Shown here: positions 1 through 16,400 of the stretch, one piece after another
Position numbering within the stretch: position 1 is the stretch's first letter
Layout of the letters: every line of letters begins with the position of its first letter
From: Zeus faber
Taxonomy: Eukaryota > Chordata > Actinopteri > Zeiformes > Zeidae
DNA length: 64,000 nt
Direction of reading: 5' to 3'
Assembly (NCBI GenBank): GCA_960531495.1
Contig: OY482859.1
Location: 10,193,661 to 10,257,660 of the forward strand
The notes under the pieces: generated by a model
Databases searched by the model: none
What the model saw: the letters and a program-made list of their open reading frames with translations, nothing else
Told to the model about the DNA's origin: nothing
Translations under genes and position numbers: made by a program

Positions 1-1198
1 CTCAGCCTTCGTTTTCTTTATCATGTTACTGTACATGCATATAATGTCCTGTTGAATGTTAATTATGTTCATTGTTTTGTCCCGCTTTTATTGCAGCACA
101 TTGGTTGCTCATCAAATTTCTCCCCCTGGAGACCAGTAAAGCTTATGTTATCTTATCCTAAATTGGGACGACTGGTGGACAGTCGATACTTTTATACTTT
201 TCTCTGCTTTTCTACGTCTTTCTGGTGCGTGTAAGATCGTAGAGAGGAGGACAAGCGTGATTTGGAGTCCTGAGACAGGCAATGTGATGTAATACGTGAG
301 AGGTCTTCTGCCGCGTGCACACCAAATTCTTGGCACTGGCTTGGAAATGGAAGGAATATCCTTTTGGAAGGCTCCCAAAACAGAGAGGGAGGGAGGGAGG
401 CGATGGGATTGGAGTTTAGCGAGGTGGGTGGGAGTGGGGGGCTTACACTGAAATTTACACCCAATATGTTTATCCTGAAACGTATCCCTGGCTCCTCCGT
501 TTCCCTTCCTGCCCTTTCCTCTCTCTCCCTCCCTTCCACACTCTCTCCCTCTCTCGCTCCCTCCCTCTCTCCCTCTCTCTCTTATTCCTGAACCTCCCTC
601 CTGACTCTGTAGCACTCTAACTTGTATTTCTCTGCCCGAGCGCCACCACGTCTGTCTCTATTCTTTCTGCTTCCTTCCGTGACCCTGGTTATTAGTACTT
701 ACCCCGGGGGAGAGACGAGGCGATGGGGGTGAGGGTGGTGTGTGGTGGAGGTGGCGGTCCTCTTTGAGTGGGGGAGCCGGGGCGGGGGGCTGCCGCACGC
801 TACAGGGCAGCAGGACAGGGCTGGTATGGTTTAGCGTGTGTGTATTAATAGAGGGCCGCTCTATATTTAAGAGGTTCATATGGATGGTGGCGCGGCAGAG
901 GGGAGAGAGTAATAGACAGAATGAGAGGGAGGGAGAGAACGGCCAGTATGTGATGACTTTACAGTGTCGCTCCACACTCCTAACTTGCATGTCGTGAGTC
1001 TGTAGGCTCCACTATTTCCCTTTTTACATTTACCTATCTTTGGCGGGTTATTCAGCTTTACCACCCAATGACCCCCACACTCCGCCGCCCTCTCCACTCA
1101 CCCCCCCACACACGCAAACACCCCCACCTCTGCCATTCATACATAGCCACACACCGTCCCACTCCCACTGAGTTCACACTGGGGGGTCGTCAGGTTGG
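1..1198. other. non-coding DNA, CT-rich tract
   Basis: No exon with a convincing splice frame was recognised on either strand. Positions about 490-600 are a pyrimidine-rich stretch dominated by CTC and CCT. Such a tract creates long but meaningless open frames on both strands. The stretch could be the first intron or the upstream flank of the podoplanin-like gene that starts to be recognisable at 10.7 kb. Confidence 0.5.
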
Positions 1199-1201
1199 TG
1201 G

Positions 1202-1655
1202 CAGAGATGGAAATCCTCACTTGAGTAAGAGTTACTGCGGAGATCAGTTACAAGAGTAGAAGTACGATGTAGAAGTGATGAAGAAAATTAAGTATTGGTT
1301 TGTAATACTACTACTGATACTAAGTAATTACTGATTTAGTTGCTTTTTTCGCCCTGTGTATTTGGGGAAAACAATCTTTTTGAGTTGATATTGGCTATGA
1401 CCCACTTGTAAAAAACATGGACAAACGCAATTCATTACTTAGCCATTTTTATTTTGTGCACAATAGTGGTGATTGCACTGTTGACTAAACTGCATCCAGC
1501 TTATAGTCAGAGACAGGAATGCTTTGTGTTGCGAGTACAATACTTTGTTAGACAATAATTCAAGTTAACAAAAGTACTGAATTTTACCTTTACAGGTAAA
1601 AACGTACTTGAGTACCGTAACGGAAGATGTTGTAACTAGTTAGTTTCCATGTCTG
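1202..1655. mobile_element. possible non-autonomous DNA transposon with short terminal inverted repeats
   Basis: The left end reads CAGAGATGGAAATCC and the reverse complement of the right end reads CAGACATGGAAACTAAC. Inside both ends are ACTTGAGTA / TACTCAAGTA words, as in the small hAT-like elements common in fish. I could not find a matching 8-bp target-site duplication, so the exact borders and class are uncertain. Confidence 0.4.
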
Positions 1656-1997
1656 TCTGGTTTAGGTAAAAAGTAAGGGCAGTGAGGAGGCCGAGAGCAA
1701 GGGGCTGATAGAGGTACTGTAGGGGGCTATTTATAACCCATCACCAGCCCAAAATAATGTGGCCTCCACTTTCCCACATCAATCTGCTCAGTGGCAAGAC
1801 AACAACAAATCAACAACCCAAAACTTTTCAAACTCTGAAAATGTTAGCTTGCTGCAGCCCAAAAGTGCAAGGAGCAGAGCAATTTAAGGTTAAGGTACTT
1901 AAGATAAACCAGTCCACATTCATGCTCGAAAACAGGGCTTGTTGGTTGCCTCACCCCTGCCCACTTGACTTGCAAACCCCAAGCATCCTGTAAAACC

Positions 1998-1998
<1 letters not shown>

Positions 1999-2079
<81 letters not shown>
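1999..2079. repeat. (CA)n microsatellite
   Basis: About 40 uninterrupted CA units. Open frames across it encode only Cys-Val or His-Thr runs and are not genes. Confidence 0.97.
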
Positions 2080-2084
<5 letters not shown>

Positions 2085-2420
2085 AAGGCCCCTCCCCTGC
2101 CCCGCTACGCAGCCTCGTAATGACTTTTGTCTGCGTTCCCTGGGCATTTAACAGCCCCGGCACATCTGGCCACTGAAGAGAGAGGTCAGCGCCTTCCGTC
2201 CATGCCCACTTGTAAAAATGACTCAAATGTTGCGCTCATACTCCAAATATGAGCCACATGGCGTCGAGAGCCCCTGGCTAGATGAGAGGAAGGATGAGGT
2301 ACGAGCACTTCTCACGTCATTCCAAGTCTCAAGTTTTGAATATGAATCACTAGCTTAAAAAAAACCCGCTCAGTTTCTCCTCAAGGAAGTTTCCACGAGA
2401 AGATAGTGAGTTTTTTGGGC

Positions 2421-2429
2421 TGTGTGTGT

Positions 2430-2495
<66 letters not shown>
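2421..2495. repeat. (TG)n microsatellite
   Basis: About 36 TG units with a single phase break near 2430 (TGTGG TGTG). Confidence 0.97.
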
Positions 2496-2496
<1 letters not shown>

Positions 2497-2579
2497 ATGC
2501 ATGGACAAACCCAGAGGACGCTGGCCAGTCCTAGGTTTCTTCCGTGAGGCAGACATTTGACAAGAGGCTAATTCAGTCT

Positions 2580-4434
2580 TCCCGTGTTACACGAGAGTGG
2601 CATTCCAGCCACATGGCTGAAGTAGCAGGGCCACTCCAGCGACTCCCTGAAGACCAGCAATCCATATGACTGCAGAAGAGGTGTGCATTTAAGGATATAA
2701 AGAATATTATCTACAAATGTAGTGATTATTGTTGAGCTTTTTTGTAAATTGATAAAGATATTGTGAATAATATGAGGCTGGTTTTCGGTTTTTGGCTTAT
2801 TTTTCCTTTTTTAGTCTGCAATGAAAAATGCTTTTTGAATTTGTCTGGTTCCTAAGGCGGTAACGGGTTCATAATCTGGATGGTATGACAGACCTTGTAT
2901 CTACTTTCATTTGGTTTTATGTGTTGATTGTAAAAGTAAAAAATAGTCATTCCAGATGTAATTCATAGATTTTCTGCTCAGAATCTTATTTATTCTTCCC
3001 GACATCTTATTCTTTATCAGTTCTACTTTGACTTAAGTGAATTATTTCTGCGGTAGCAGTACTCTAACCCAGGTATAATTCTCAGTACTTGTTCACCATT
3101 GTTTACGGGTCTCTCCTCCTCCTAAACTCCCAGGAGTTTTCTACGATGCGAGGCGCGCCCTGATGTCTCCCAGACAGACTCCCACCACTAAATGGGGGAG
3201 TTATACTCGTGCTGTGCTGTGCCACACTGCAGTATGACTATCTCTCTGAGACACTTCACTCCTACAGCACTGGAAAAAAAAACATTCCCCGACACTCCCT
3301 TCCTGCTGGAAGCAGATGGAGTCTGTCCTGTAATACAGAGCTTAGGCTTACACATGGTACTACATGTAGTGTACAAATATACACACTCATTCACACGAGT
3401 GTCCTCCCACATGTACATATGTTTAGGCAAACACGCACTGAAACGTACACACTCATTAAGTCACACACCAGAGTAGTAACACCCACACACACAATCTACA
3501 TAAATGTACCCCACGCAATTCTTTCACACAAAAACACGCATGCATGTAAAGTCTTCCTACTCACTTATGCACGATACATATGATTTACACACACACACTA
3601 ACATACCCCACACATTTGTTCACGAAAACACATATATAACATACTGATTCCAGTATGATTGATTCCAAGTAGGTTCACACACGTCCACGCAGCCTCAGTG
3701 ACAGCTGATTGTGTTGGTGATGGATGTATTCTGCTCCTCCCTCCCTTTGTCCCTCACATTGTGTATCTTTCTGTGCCGTCTTCTCTCATACACCCACTCC
3801 TCTCACCTTCCCACTCTTTCATAATCTGTCTTCCAGGGCCGAGGATGGCCGAGCCCCCGACCCCCACACCACCACCACCAACACCCCTACGAAACGGCTC
3901 CACCTCCCACATTCATTCCCAGTATTCTGTATTCCTTTCCTGCGCCTACTTTACACCCCCATCTTTCCATGTGTGGACCCTTTTCACAGAGGTTTCATAG
4001 CAGTGTAAAAACAGACATAGCTCATAACATTAATATTGTGTCTTTTCCATGTAGTAATGCCAGTACAGCTTATAGGTAATACATGTGACGTAATCATCAT
4101 CTATTTCATGAGCTCTAAGCGATTACAGCAGCGACAAGGTATGAAGCAAGAGTAACTGAGCTCCAATTTAGCGTATTTCTCTGGGGAGCTGTAAACATGG
4201 GATGAAGGCTGGATGGAAATGTGATTCAAAACAAATTTTATACCCAGAATTTCACAAGCAGCCTGGTTAAAAAATACGTCAAGTTTCCTAAAAAGAAACG
4301 AAGGGCATGAAATACTCTTTTTTTTGTTCTCAACATTTATTTTTGTTTCCGTCCGCCCTTTCCTTGTTTAGAATTCACATCCTGCATTTGTGTTGGCTTT
4401 TATTTGATTTGTTTACTATTGTTTTATTTATTGT
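2580..4434. other. non-coding DNA, no gene recognised
   Basis: AT-rich to mixed composition with scattered short CA-rich stretches (3360-3640). A short signal-peptide-like open frame at 2772-2847 and a pyrimidine tract plus AG at 3821-3838 are discussed as weak exon candidates. Neither has a good partner splice site. Confidence 0.5.
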
Positions 4435-5202
4435 TAGCGGTGCAACGGAATGTAGTTGATCTGTGCTCCGTACATATCAAGGTTCCAAGGTTCCGCATGT
4501 CAACCTCGGACCAATTGCAAAATTTAACCATCATAGAGAAATACAGGTTTACTGTCACTGTTACTTTTTAAAGTAATAATCCCTTAAATATGAGTTGCAG
4601 TGAAAAGAATATAGACAAGACAGATGTGTGCTGTGTTTTACTCTGAAGCGCAGTGATTGGTTCATGGTGTGTCTGTGTTGCTGCTAGTTTACGACATGTA
4701 AATGCGCATCAGAGTGTCCGCCATACTGGAGCGCTCAAGGGTAGTAGTAAACAAATACATGTGTATTGAAAGAGCAGACTTTTCTCCAGAATCAACTGTA
4801 ACTTGCTTAATTCCGATCAAATTTTCATGAAATTTGGTTTGTTATTTATTGGAATTATATTCAGTTACTGGGGTCGGATCATGTTTTTTCATTCACTACC
4901 ATGTTTAAAGGAAGAAGGTATCATGTGTGCCTCGTGTTGCACTTTAATTTAATAATTGAGTTTTGAATATTTTGTATATTTTAAGATTTTATTTAAACAT
5001 TGGACATCTTGTATGTTGTCCTATTTAAGGCCATGGGCAAAAGCTCCTTGCTTTAATTGTTTAACACCGAAATGGAAGGTAAAGTTATACTTGTCTCCCT
5101 TTCTTTTCTTTTTTTTTTTGCTGATCTGAAAAGTGATCTGATCCGTGACTAAAAACCGTGATACGATCCTAACCGTGAGTTTTGTGATCCGTTGCACCCC
5201 TA
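4435..5202. mobile_element. non-autonomous hAT-type DNA transposon
   Basis: The left end begins TAGCGGTGCAACGGA and the reverse complement of the right end begins TAGGGGTGCAACGGA, so 14 of 15 positions match. The element is flanked by an 8-bp target-site duplication, TTTATTGT at 4427-4434 and TTCATTGT at 5203-5210 (7 of 8 match). An 8-bp duplication with TAGGGGTGCAAC-like ends is characteristic of hAT elements. At 768 bp and with no transposase reading frame, it must have been mobilised in trans. Confidence 0.82.
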
Positions 5203-5210
5203 TTCATTGT

Positions 5211-9430
<4,220 letters not shown>

Positions 9431-9603
9431 TTATATCCCCACCCACCAAAAACCATTCAAATAAACTTTGTCATATGTCAATAATTCATGAGTATTCATC
9501 CCCCTTGTTCAGTACTGGTTGAACCCCCATCTGCTGGCAAAAATTCAACATATATTACATATTACAATACATATATTTTTATCCTATAATAATATATAGG
9601 CAC

Positions 9604-10677
9604 TAGGGATGTAATGGTACAATGGGCTCACGGTTCGGTATGTATCACGGTTTTGGGGCCACGGTCACCAACGGTTTCAGTATCTATATTTAAGAACAAC
9701 TCTGTGTATGACTCTGGGGGGGGTGGGGAGACAGGGGTTCAAGTTCATTGGTGGGTTGTTATAATTTGCATAAGATCATCTGATTGAAGGAGAGGTGTCA
9801 AGGATAGTGGGAAATTAAAATATTAATTTTCGTTCATATTTATTTATATAATATTTTCAAAACATTTCATAATAAAACATTTATTAAACCAGGACTATAG
9901 TTAGTTATTTTTGTGTAGAACAGGTATAAACAGTGTTTTTCACACGTAAATAATAATAGTAAAATAACTTATTGTGACAGTTAGACCAGTGCGTGTGTGC
10001 CTTCGCTTTGTGAACCTGACATGACAGCAGGTGCGCTCCTTTGTAGCCAGGGCACCTCCCGGTGAGGGAGGAGCATAGGACATCTCTTACATAGAGGGGG
10101 AACAATTTGCCAGCGGCAGAAATCTTTCAACAGCAACTTAAACAAACAACACAAAATAAAACTGTAAAACTTGACATAAAAAAACGAGTCATCACCCAGC
10201 GAGAGTCAGTTCCCTTCATTCCAAGAGCCGTTCAAAAGAATCAGATCGTCCGTGAACGACACAATACTAGCACAAGTGGAAGCGAGTCTCTGAGGAGAAG
10301 TCCGTAATAAAAAGAGACACAGCCATCACAGGGGTTATTTTCCAACTGGACACCTTGATTGATTATACTCTTTACAAAAACATTTCTGTGTTGGTTTATC
10401 TCATGTTTATTTGGAAAAGGCTGCGTAGCTGCACACAGTTGGAGAGAAAAATAGACCTCTCGTGCAAAAATAGAGAAATTTCGCACGGAACCGGCATGGC
10501 TGATGGGGCCAGTGGAGCTGCAACAGTGGGTTCCATAAGACGCGGCACGTACGCTGCGCCAACGTGTCCAGTGGACTTCTACCGTGATACCAAAATACCG
10601 CGGTTCACATGTGCATAATGAACCGTAGGGGGTGTGCCAAACAGTTCAATAACATACCGTGTACAGTTGCATCCCTA
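9604..10677. mobile_element. hAT-type DNA transposon, non-autonomous
   Basis: The ends are inverted: TAGGGATGTAATGGTACA on the left, and TAGGGATGCAACTGTACA as reverse complement of the right. The 8-bp flanks ATAGGCAC (9596-9603) and ATAGGCGC (10678-10685) agree at 7 of 8 positions, as expected of a hAT target-site duplication. No intact transposase frame is present. Internal segments recur at about 13.6 kb and 31.7 kb, so a family of related copies exists. The right end lies only 66 bp from the acceptor of the podoplanin exon at 10743. Confidence 0.85.
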
Positions 10678-10742
10678 ATAGGCGCTGTACATATAACCTA
10701 TGTATACTGTATATCTCAGCTCATTGATTGATTTGCCCCCAG

Positions 10743-13700
10743 GCCCCACAGAGCTCCCATCTGACCACAATGCTGCGACCGCTGCCTCTACAGAAGAAGC
10801 CTCACTGGGGGTGACGGTGACCATGGTGGACGTGGTCACCGGGCCTCACACCGCCAAACCGGAGATGTTACCCGAGGTCGCCGCTACGAACGCCGTCACT
10901 ACAGATGCCGCCGCTACGGAGGCCGCCACTACGGACGCCGCCGCTATGGACAGTACGACGGTGCATGAGACTTTCACCAACCAGGCCACACCCGTCGACA
11001 CCGACGCCCCGGCTCACACAGCCACTGATGCGACACCCACCGAGACGGACTCCCCCACGACAGCCCTCAGTGTGGAGACTGCAGCCCCCGCTGTGGAGAC
11101 TGCAGCCCCCGCTGTGGAGACTGCAGCCCCCACAGCGGTGCAGGAGACCCACACTGAGGAGGCAGGGCCCGACGCCAAGACGGCCAATGGGGTGGTTGTC
11201 GAGAACGGAGCAGATGGTGAGAACTGTAGTGGATTAGCGTTGGATCGTTTGGTCTAGTTTAGTGATGTCTGTCTTCATCGAAATAATGTGATAGAATACT
11301 CAACTTCAAGTGCTTTGTACCGAAACTGGAAGTGGTTGTTATTGAAAGATTTTAATTTTATGTGGTTGATATGTAAATTTGATATTTAGATTTTGATATA
11401 AGAATAATCACAATACTTACTTACATACTTAATTTATACAGGACCCATGGTTACAGAGTGCTATGTATATTATTTTTTATAATTAAAAGTGTTAAATAAT
11501 TAAAGTAAAATGCAGCTAGTTAGCATTTAAAAAAAAAAACCTACGGTAGTGAGAAAAATAACATAAAATGTAAAATGACTTGAATACGGAAATTTCAGAA
11601 AAAAAACTGCACCATGTATAATAAAAGAACACACATAAATATATATTCTTTATCTCTGACTCTGCCTCTCTCTCCCCCGTTTTCTCCCTAAATCTTTCAT
11701 ATGACTGATAATGAATAATATAAAAGCGTGAAATAGATCATTTCTTGTACATGTCAGTCAATTTACAGCATGTGTAACTTATGATTGGTCTTTATTGACT
11801 TCACATTTCTCTTCCTTACAGAGGGCATGAGCTCCGGTCAGGTGGTTGGCATCGTAATCGGTGTGTTGGTGGCAGTGGTCATTGTAATCGCTGTGGTTAT
11901 CGCCTTGCTGAGGAGGATGGGAAAATACTCGTGAGTACAGCTTTTTCAAAAGGGAAGAATTTATTTGTGTAGTTATAGTCTCAAAGAGCTTTACATGCCC
12001 ACACAGCACTAAGCCAGTGCATACTGTGCATGTACAGTATGTATAAACACAAATGCACAGACACACTTAGTGTTGTAATTTTCTGCATTGAGCCACTTCT
12101 GAGAAACATTTTATCATCTAGGCACTCGATACTTCTCATGGCGGAATGCTGTGAATTACGCTACCCGTGATGTAATGGGTGTTGGCGAGAACGTTTTCCA
12201 AGATAATATCAACTCTCCGTCACAAAGAAAATGACATTGAGTGAGACCACCACAGGTGGGGTTGCAGCCACGTGATTTTTCGGACATTTTCATTCTGCAT
12301 TTGTATAATTTTTTGACACACCCTCTCGAGAGTGGAAATTGCGTCACGGTCGAGCAGCTATCTCAACTAGCACTCTGATTATTTAGCCAGCTATGTGGAT
12401 TTACTAATAAGCACCAACGCAGAGGTCCAACTAATGAGTGAAATCAAATGATCAGTGCAGGGCAATTTTTCCACCTATTTTTCCAATTTTCCACCTAGAC
12501 AACTAGTGCCATAAAATAGTGTGTAAAGTTTAACATCTATAAAATATAAAATATACAAATAAGGAAAGTTTGATGTCAATTTCCCACAAGGTGGTTGCTG
12601 CAGTCACACGGCACGCTCAAATTCTGATCCACAACATGATAAAGCCATCGCTCCAAGCGTTACATTTTTAATAGGTTTTCTCTAATTATTATATACATTT
12701 AGAGGAAATGGAGGAAGTAAAATCCTCTTTCTCAGTGTTCATTTGATTGATTTAAACCTCGGACTACTAAGGCGTGCAGCATTTTTGTGCAGAGGAGAGC
12801 AGGATGTGATATCATATGCAACCGTCCCACTAGCGTCTGCCACTCAACGCGGTAGCGTGACCACTCTGCCCGTCCCCTTGGGAACGTGGTGGAAGAATGG
12901 TCTAATTGACAGCTGTTTTCCCATGCACCACGCCCTTCTGTCTGACAACACGCTGTCAGGGTTTGATTCTGTTGCGTTGAGTGTCACTGACAGCGGAACG
13001 CTTCCCGTGTCGTTGGTCTGCCAAGAACAAAAAACATGGGAAAAGAAAGAGAGTGTCTCCGTTTCTTTAATACTCCCTGTGGGAATTATTATTACATTCC
13101 GCTAACTGTTTAACCCTCTCGTCGTGGTTCAAACACCTCAGAGCCTTAACACCCATCACATCCTGACACACTTAAGGGGACATTTATTTTTTATCCAGTG
13201 ACCTCATCAGCTTTGTTTTTGTCCCGTTTTTGAAAAGGAGATTTAGTGTTAGTCCTATTGGGTTACACAGAGAAGCTGCTGCTGAGTGCTAAGTTTCTCA
13301 GTTGAAAAGCATTTTTGTGAACAAAAACAGTTATAAATGATGGGAAGCAACATTTTAGACCTGTGTTGAAAATTTTCTCTCACACACATCTGGAAAAAGT
13401 TGAACACTAAAATGCAGATGTTATTTTGGCGTCTCCGGAGGAAGGATGTAGAATACACCTTGTTTTCACACCAAAATGAGCGGGTTTTTTAAAAAATAGG
13501 CGAGACAGCTTTCCCATTGCTAGGAGAAAGACCTGGTGTGTCACGTTCGATGTCACGATCAGCCGGAAGAGGGCCGTGTCATGGTTCCAGTGTGATTGGG
13601 AACAAAACAGGAGAGGAGACAGCAACTCAAACAAACAACGACATAAAACTGTAAAACATGGGGGAAGGAGGTTTTTTCGAGCTGTTCAAAAGAATCGGAT

Positions 13701-16121
13701 CGTTCACCAACGACCCAACGCTACAGTAGAAGCAGCGTGGAGTATCAATGCAGCCGGGACCGGCTCGGGGCGGTGCTGGAGTGACTTGGAGCGCGGCAGG
13801 GAGTGTGGGGGTTCTCTGTCGGGCTCCCCACGGTGAGATCCCCACACTCAAAACATTTCATGGTCCCCCATGCGGAAAAAAGACATTGGATTCTAAATGG
13901 AATATAAAATGATGGAATGATACACGTATATTCCTGTCTATTTATGCGCCAGTGTCGGGAACTTCAACGCGCGGGTAAAGGGACCAAAGCGGCTCGACCC
14001 GGGCGTCCTGTTCACATCACAGCCGATCGGAGGTGGCGCCGATTAAACCCGGGTCTATTGAGGGATAATTTGACCCGGGGTTTTTCCTTCCCCACTGGTG
14101 ACAAGTACCGGATGTTAGCGGGTGTTACAGGGTTTTTTGTGCAGTGGGAAAGGGCTAATAAGACAGCTCGGTCAGTTTATTGTGAGCCGCCTCTTTCAGA
14201 AAACATGTCCTGAAACGAGTCGCTCACATTTGCAGCCAACGCTTACGTCACGGTGGGCTTCAGTAGAACTCGAGCTGCCCCCCCATCTGAGTAACTCGAC
14301 AAATCTTTTTAAAGAAAGAGGAATTAATACCAACTGTCTGTGAAGAAACTGCAGACAATGGAAATGTAAGTATATAAAACCTAACATTGTTGTGTGTTTC
14401 TTTAAAAAAAAACAAACAAAAAAAAAAACCTATGTGGTACATAGACTGTAGGCTGCGGCACATGATACGCTGTGCGTTTATCCAAACAAAGCCGATAAGT
14501 GTTTTAATACTAGATGTATTTATTATTTTATTTTATTTTTTGACGTTGACATGAAACAAATAATCATCGTGTCTCCCACAAGCTTGAAACTTTTAAATGA
14601 GGCATGGTAGATCTAATATGGGTGAAGATTCAGCAACTGGATTGCTTATTTCTCGCCTCAAATTTGTTCAGAAACAGATTTTGTCGGACTGATGAGGTGA
14701 AATCAGTGAAAGTTACGCGGTATATACTGTACAGCAATTCCCATTTTCCCAATTTCCCATTTTGTTGTCAGTGTCGCTCTGTACACCATAAAGGACCATG
14801 CCAGTGTCAAATTGAGATTCAACCCATTTACTAGTCAGCAAGCACATGTTTGGTTTTTTTTCCTAATGGTGGCTCACATTTTTAGATTTTTAATGTTTCT
14901 CTATTTTTCATATGATGATGATGATATCCTAGTTGCACTACAGTAATGTTTATTTTTGTCACAGTTACTTTTTTGTATTTGTTAAAGCAATGCCGTTTTT
15001 TCGAATGGAATTAACAAATACAAAATATGACAAAATGAACTTCCTTTGACAAAAATGCATGTTGCCATAGTTGTATTGTATGGTCCTTTAACTCGGATCG
15101 TTCATAGAGCACCTATTATGCCATTATCCTTTTCACCGAGTTAATATATTGTCTCTGAGGTCACCAAAACATGTTTTTAAAGTTTAATGCTGAAAATACC
15201 ACTCAGATTGGAGCCATTCTGACCTGCGTCCAATCCACCCTGTCTGAAAACAGGCTGTTTCAGTGGGAGGAGCCACCCTCCAGAGGCCCCTAGTTCCATG
15301 AGCCAATGGGATTCTCTGTAAACTTTCACTGATTTCACCTCATCAGTACATTCAAATTTTCAGATACAAATTTGAGGCGAGAAATAAGCAGTCCAGTTTC
15401 TGAATCTTCACTCGTATCAGATCTGCAAGACTTCATTTAAAAGTCTGTTCCGACTTCCACCGCGGTGAGCAGCGCCGAGCTTGGAGCTTTTTTTGTTTCA
15501 TCAAATTCCAGAAACGTCGCAAAATATAAAAAAAAAAAAATTCACATCTACGGTTTTGTTGGGAAAAAACACGGAGCGGATCGCACGTCGCAGCGAATGG
15601 TACACAATACAGTACAGTAAACCTACCGTGGACACAAACACACGCACACATTTCCCTCGTCTGCAGTTTTGTCACAGACATTTGGTGTTAGCTGCTCTTT
15701 CTTTGAAAAGATTTGTGCTGGTCTCTGCAGCCAACAACAGAGCACTTCCCACGCTGAGCCCTGAGCTTCGACGCGGGTCCCGGTGGCGCTCCAGCCGTGG
15801 GTGGAGTTACTCAGAAGGAGGGCGGTTCTAATTCTACTGACGTGACGTGTAGTACATGTTTTCTGAAATAGGCAGCTCCCAATAAACTGACTGGGTTGTC
15901 TTATTTCACAGTGTGTGTGTGTGTGTGTGTGTGTGAGTGAGTAGAACCGTCAAGAGGCCCAGATGTACGTGCACAAGCGCTGAAAAAGGGGGAGTTTTGC
16001 ACAATACAGTGTGTCCCCTTTGGGTCCCAGCCTCAAACGAACCGCAGAACCTTAAATCCTGTTCATCCGCCCTGTCTCACGTTGTGTATCTCGTTCTGCT
16101 TCTCTTTCCCACAGACCTTGA
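10743..16121 (+). CDS. pdpn: podoplanin-like mucin-type membrane glycoprotein (partial; first exon not found)
   Basis: Three exons join in frame: 10743-11216, 11822-11930 and 16115-16121. The first encodes 158 residues of Thr/Ala/Pro-rich, mucin-like ectodomain, expected to be heavily O-glycosylated. It contains three exact or near-exact ETAAPAV repeats. The second encodes a short GMSSGQ linker, a hydrophobic segment of about 22 residues rich in Val and Ile, and a basic cytoplasmic stub LLRRMGKYS. The third supplies only Pro and the stop. Podoplanins share this design: a sialomucin ectodomain, one membrane helix, and a tiny basic tail ending in RYSP, here KYSP. In mammals that tail binds ezrin/moesin and podoplanin marks lymphatic endothelium and epithelium. 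Exon 1 with the signal peptide must end in phase 1 upstream and is not identified. I see no clear EDxxVTPG platelet-aggregation motif, so another small sialomucin is possible. The last intron carries a large inverted-repeat element. Confidence 0.7.
13560..13720. repeat. fragment related to the hAT element at 9.6-10.7 kb
   Basis: The stretch CAGCAACTCAAACAAACAAC followed by ATAAAACTGTAAAAC, and further on GTTCAAAAGAATCGGATCGT, matches 10132-10250 in the same order with small differences. It lies in the last intron of the podoplanin-like gene. No terminal repeats were found around it, so it is a truncated or diverged copy. Confidence 0.6.
14154..15912. mobile_element. foldback-type element with long inverted arms
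   Basis: Positions 14154-14370 and 14604-14730 reappear in reverse complement at 15655-15912 and 15315-15440. Shared words include CAGTTTATTG, TTTCAGAAAACATGT, TTTGAGGCGAGAAATAAGCA and TTTCACTGATTTCACCTCAT, all in mirrored order. The arms are roughly 550-600 bp and the centre about 580 bp. There is no reading frame for a transposase. The element lies in the last intron of the podoplanin-like gene. Its class (hAT, foldback or other) is not resolved because no convincing target-site duplication was seen. Confidence 0.65.
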
Positions 16122-16257
16122 GTGGAAAAAAACAGAACAGCCGAGGAAGAGAGAGGGGTGCCCAAAGTTCTGGAAACTCTGAACTACTGAACTGTGATGT
16201 CATTTCCTGTCATTAAACAAGCATGCTAGTCTGACCTTTCCAGACGAGGGGAGGAAG

Positions 16258-16400
<143 letters not shown>

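Noticed and set aside
1844..2226. Open frames of repeating Cys-Val or His-Thr across CA/TG arrays, here and at 8.4, 16.3, 21.7, 23.0, 23.5, 24.1 and 25.4 kb
   Set aside because: They are direct translations of dinucleotide repeats and are open on both strands.
3659..4008. Possible exon after the good acceptor TAATCTGTCTTCCAG at 3838, with Pro/Thr-rich open frames
   Set aside because: No usable donor follows and neither frame resembles a known protein. The composition is low complexity.
12743..13105. 120-residue plus-strand open frame in the last podoplanin intron
   Set aside because: No splice sites in phase with the flanking exons, no domain, and no homology that I recognise.
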